Shown piece by piece: positions 62,101 to 64,000 of a stretch of DNA of 64,000 bases. The position numbers and the translations under genes were made by a program. The notes below the pieces were generated by a model that saw nothing but the letters and a program-made list of their open reading frames with translations, did not search any database and was not told the origin of the DNA. Source of the stretch: Biomphalaria glabrata. Taxonomy: Eukaryota > Mollusca > Gastropoda > Planorbidae. Numbering within the stretch: position 1 is the stretch's first letter; every line of letters begins with the position of its first letter. The stretch is taken from positions 18,441,001 through 18,505,000 of the forward strand of contig NC_074723.1 in the NCBI RefSeq assembly GCF_947242115.1, read 5' to 3'.

Positions 62101-64000
62101 TCCTAGACTCTGTACACCGGAGACACCATTAGCCTATCAACACTTCCTAGACTTTGTACACCGGAGACACCATTAGCCTATCAACACTTCCTAGACTTTG
62201 TACACCGGAGACACCATTAGCCTATCAACACTTCCTAGACTTTGTACACCGGAGACACCAGCAGCCTATCAACACTTCCTAGACTTTGTACACCGGAGAC
62301 ACCAGCAGCCTATCAACACTTCCTAGACTTTGTACACCGGAGACACCATTAGCCTATCAACACTTCCTAGACTTTGTACACCGGAGACACCAGCAGCCTA
62401 TCAACACTTCCTAGACTTTGTACACCGGAGACACCAGCAGCCTATCAACACTTCCTAGACTTTGTACACCGGAGACACCATTAGCCTATCAACACTTCCT
62501 AGACTTTGTACACCGGAGACACCATTAGCCTATCAACACTTCCTAGACTTTGTACACCGGAGACACCATTAGCCTATCAACACTTCCTAGACTTTGTACA
62601 CCGGAGACACCATTAGCCTATCAACACTTCCTAGACTTTGTACACCGGAGACACCATTAGCCTATCAACACTTCCTAGACTTTGTACACCGGAGACACCA
62701 TTAGCCTATCAACACTTCCTAGACTTTGTACACCGGAGACACCATTAGCCTATCAACACTTCCTAGACTTTGTACACCGGAGACACCATTAGCCTATCAA
62801 CACTTCCTAGACTTTGTACACCGGAGACACCAGCAGCCTATCAACACTTCCTAGACTTTGTACACCGGAGACACCATTAGCCTATCAACACTTCCTAGAC
62901 TTTGTACACCGGAGACACCATTAGCCTATCAACACTTCCTAGACTTTGTACACCGGAGACACCATTAGCCTATCAACACTTCCTAGTTTTTGTACACCGG
63001 AGACACCAGCAGCCTATCAACACTTCCTAGACTTTGTACACCGGAGACACCATTAGCCTATCAACACTTCCTAGACTTTGTACACCGGAGACACCATTAG
63101 CCTATCAACACTTCCTAGACTTTGTACACCGGAGACACCATTAGCCTATCAACACTTCCTAGACTTTGTACACCGGAGACACCAGCAGCCTATCAACACT
63201 TCCTAGACTTTGTACACCGGAGACACCATTAGCCTATCAACACTTCCTAGACTTTGTACACCGGAGACACCAGCAGCCTATCAACACTTCCTAGACTTTG
63301 TACACCGGAGACACCAGCAGCCTATCAACACTTCCTAGACTTTGTACACCGGAGACACCATTAGCCTATCAACACTTCCTAGACTTTGTACACCGGAGAC
63401 ACCATTAGCCTATCAACACTTCCTAGACTTTGTACACCGGAGACACCATTAGCCTATCAACACTTCCTAGACTTTGTACACCGGAGACACCATTAGCCTA
63501 TCAACACTTCCTAGACTTTGTACACCGGAGACACCAGCAGCCTATCAACACTTCCTAGACTTTGTACACCTGAGACACCAGCAGCCTATCAACACTTCCT
63601 AGACTTTGTACACCGGAGACACCAGCAGCCTATCAACACTTCCTAGACTTTGTACACCGGAGACACCATTAGCCTATCAACACTTCCTAGACTTTGTACA
63701 CCGGAGACACCATTAGCCTATCAACACTTCCTAGACTTTGTACACCGGAGACACCAGCAGCCTATCAACACTTCCTAGACTTTGTACATCGGAGACACCA
63801 TTAGCCTATCAACACTTCCTAGACTTTGTACACCGGAGACACCATTAGCCTATCAACACTTCCTAGTTTTTGTACACCGGAGACACCAGCAGCCTATCAA
63901 CACTTCCTAGACTTTGTACACCGGAGACACCATTAGCCTATCAACACTTCCTAGACTTTGTACACCGGAGACACCATTAGCCTATCAACACTTCCTAGAC
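53155..64000. repeat. 44-bp minisatellite, about 246 copies, running off the window
   Basis: The unit is CCTATCAACACTTCCTAGAC + TTTGTACACCGGAGACACCATTAG. Two main unit types alternate: ..ACCATTAG and ..ACCAGCAG. Rare variants (CTAACAAC, GTATACC, GTACATCGG, CTAGTTTTTG) recur together at multiples of 44 bp, showing block duplications. The array continues at the right edge. No coding role; 44 is not a multiple of 3 and open frames are short. Confidence 0.98.

Noticed and set aside
53155-64000. Possible centromeric satellite
   Set aside because: The array size seen is only 10.8 kb and genes lie within 4 kb; chromosomal position cannot be judged from the window.

Overview
The window is animal nuclear DNA, most likely from a heterobranch (pulmonate-type) gastropod. 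It is AT-rich, its genes are split by GT-AG introns, and it is crowded with SINEs, LINE fragments, hAT elements and minisatellites. TAGGCCTA and TCTAGA words, which I associate with snail genomes, are frequent. The species call is inference.

Three genes can be supported and a fourth is hinted at. (1) 803-1588, minus strand: two exons of an ANKRD49-like ankyrin gene whose 3' part runs off the left edge. (2) 17906-33927, plus strand: a complete heparanase-like gene (glycoside hydrolase family 79) in ten coding exons. They join in phase to 1617 nt, 538 residues. (3) 38783-49657, plus strand: a complete expansin-like gene in seven coding exons, 741 nt, 246 residues. It has a signal peptide, a six-cysteine double-psi beta-barrel and a C-terminal CBM63-type domain, which is very unusual for an animal. 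(4) 50707-50758: one signal-peptide exon with the same phase and donor style as the first expansin exon, possibly a neighbouring paralogue that continues past the window.

Layout. 1-17.9 kb: the ANKRD49 exons, two well-defined 5'-truncated LINEs with target-site duplications, a hAT relic, SINEs, a GC-rich insert and long unassigned AT-rich stretches. 17.9-34 kb: the heparanase gene; its introns hold a 2.1-kb hAT-like element, a second hAT relic, a 17-copy minisatellite built from a LINE 3' coding end, that LINE split by a MITE, a Mutator-like element with repeat-built ends, and a 61-copy 46-bp minisatellite that starts at a splice donor. 34-38.7 kb: a 28-bp minisatellite and LINE/hAT scraps. 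38.7-49.7 kb: the expansin gene, whose introns hold a gag fossil, LINEs, SINEs and a MITE. 50-64 kb: three minisatellites, ending in a 44-bp array of about 246 copies that leaves the window still running and shows higher-order duplication.

Heparanase and expansin are both predicted to be secreted proteins that act on extracellular polysaccharides: heparan sulfate-like glycans for one, plant or microbial cell-wall glucans for the other. Nothing in the sequence shows that they are co-regulated. No rRNA, functional tRNA, CRISPR array or bacterial-type operon was seen.
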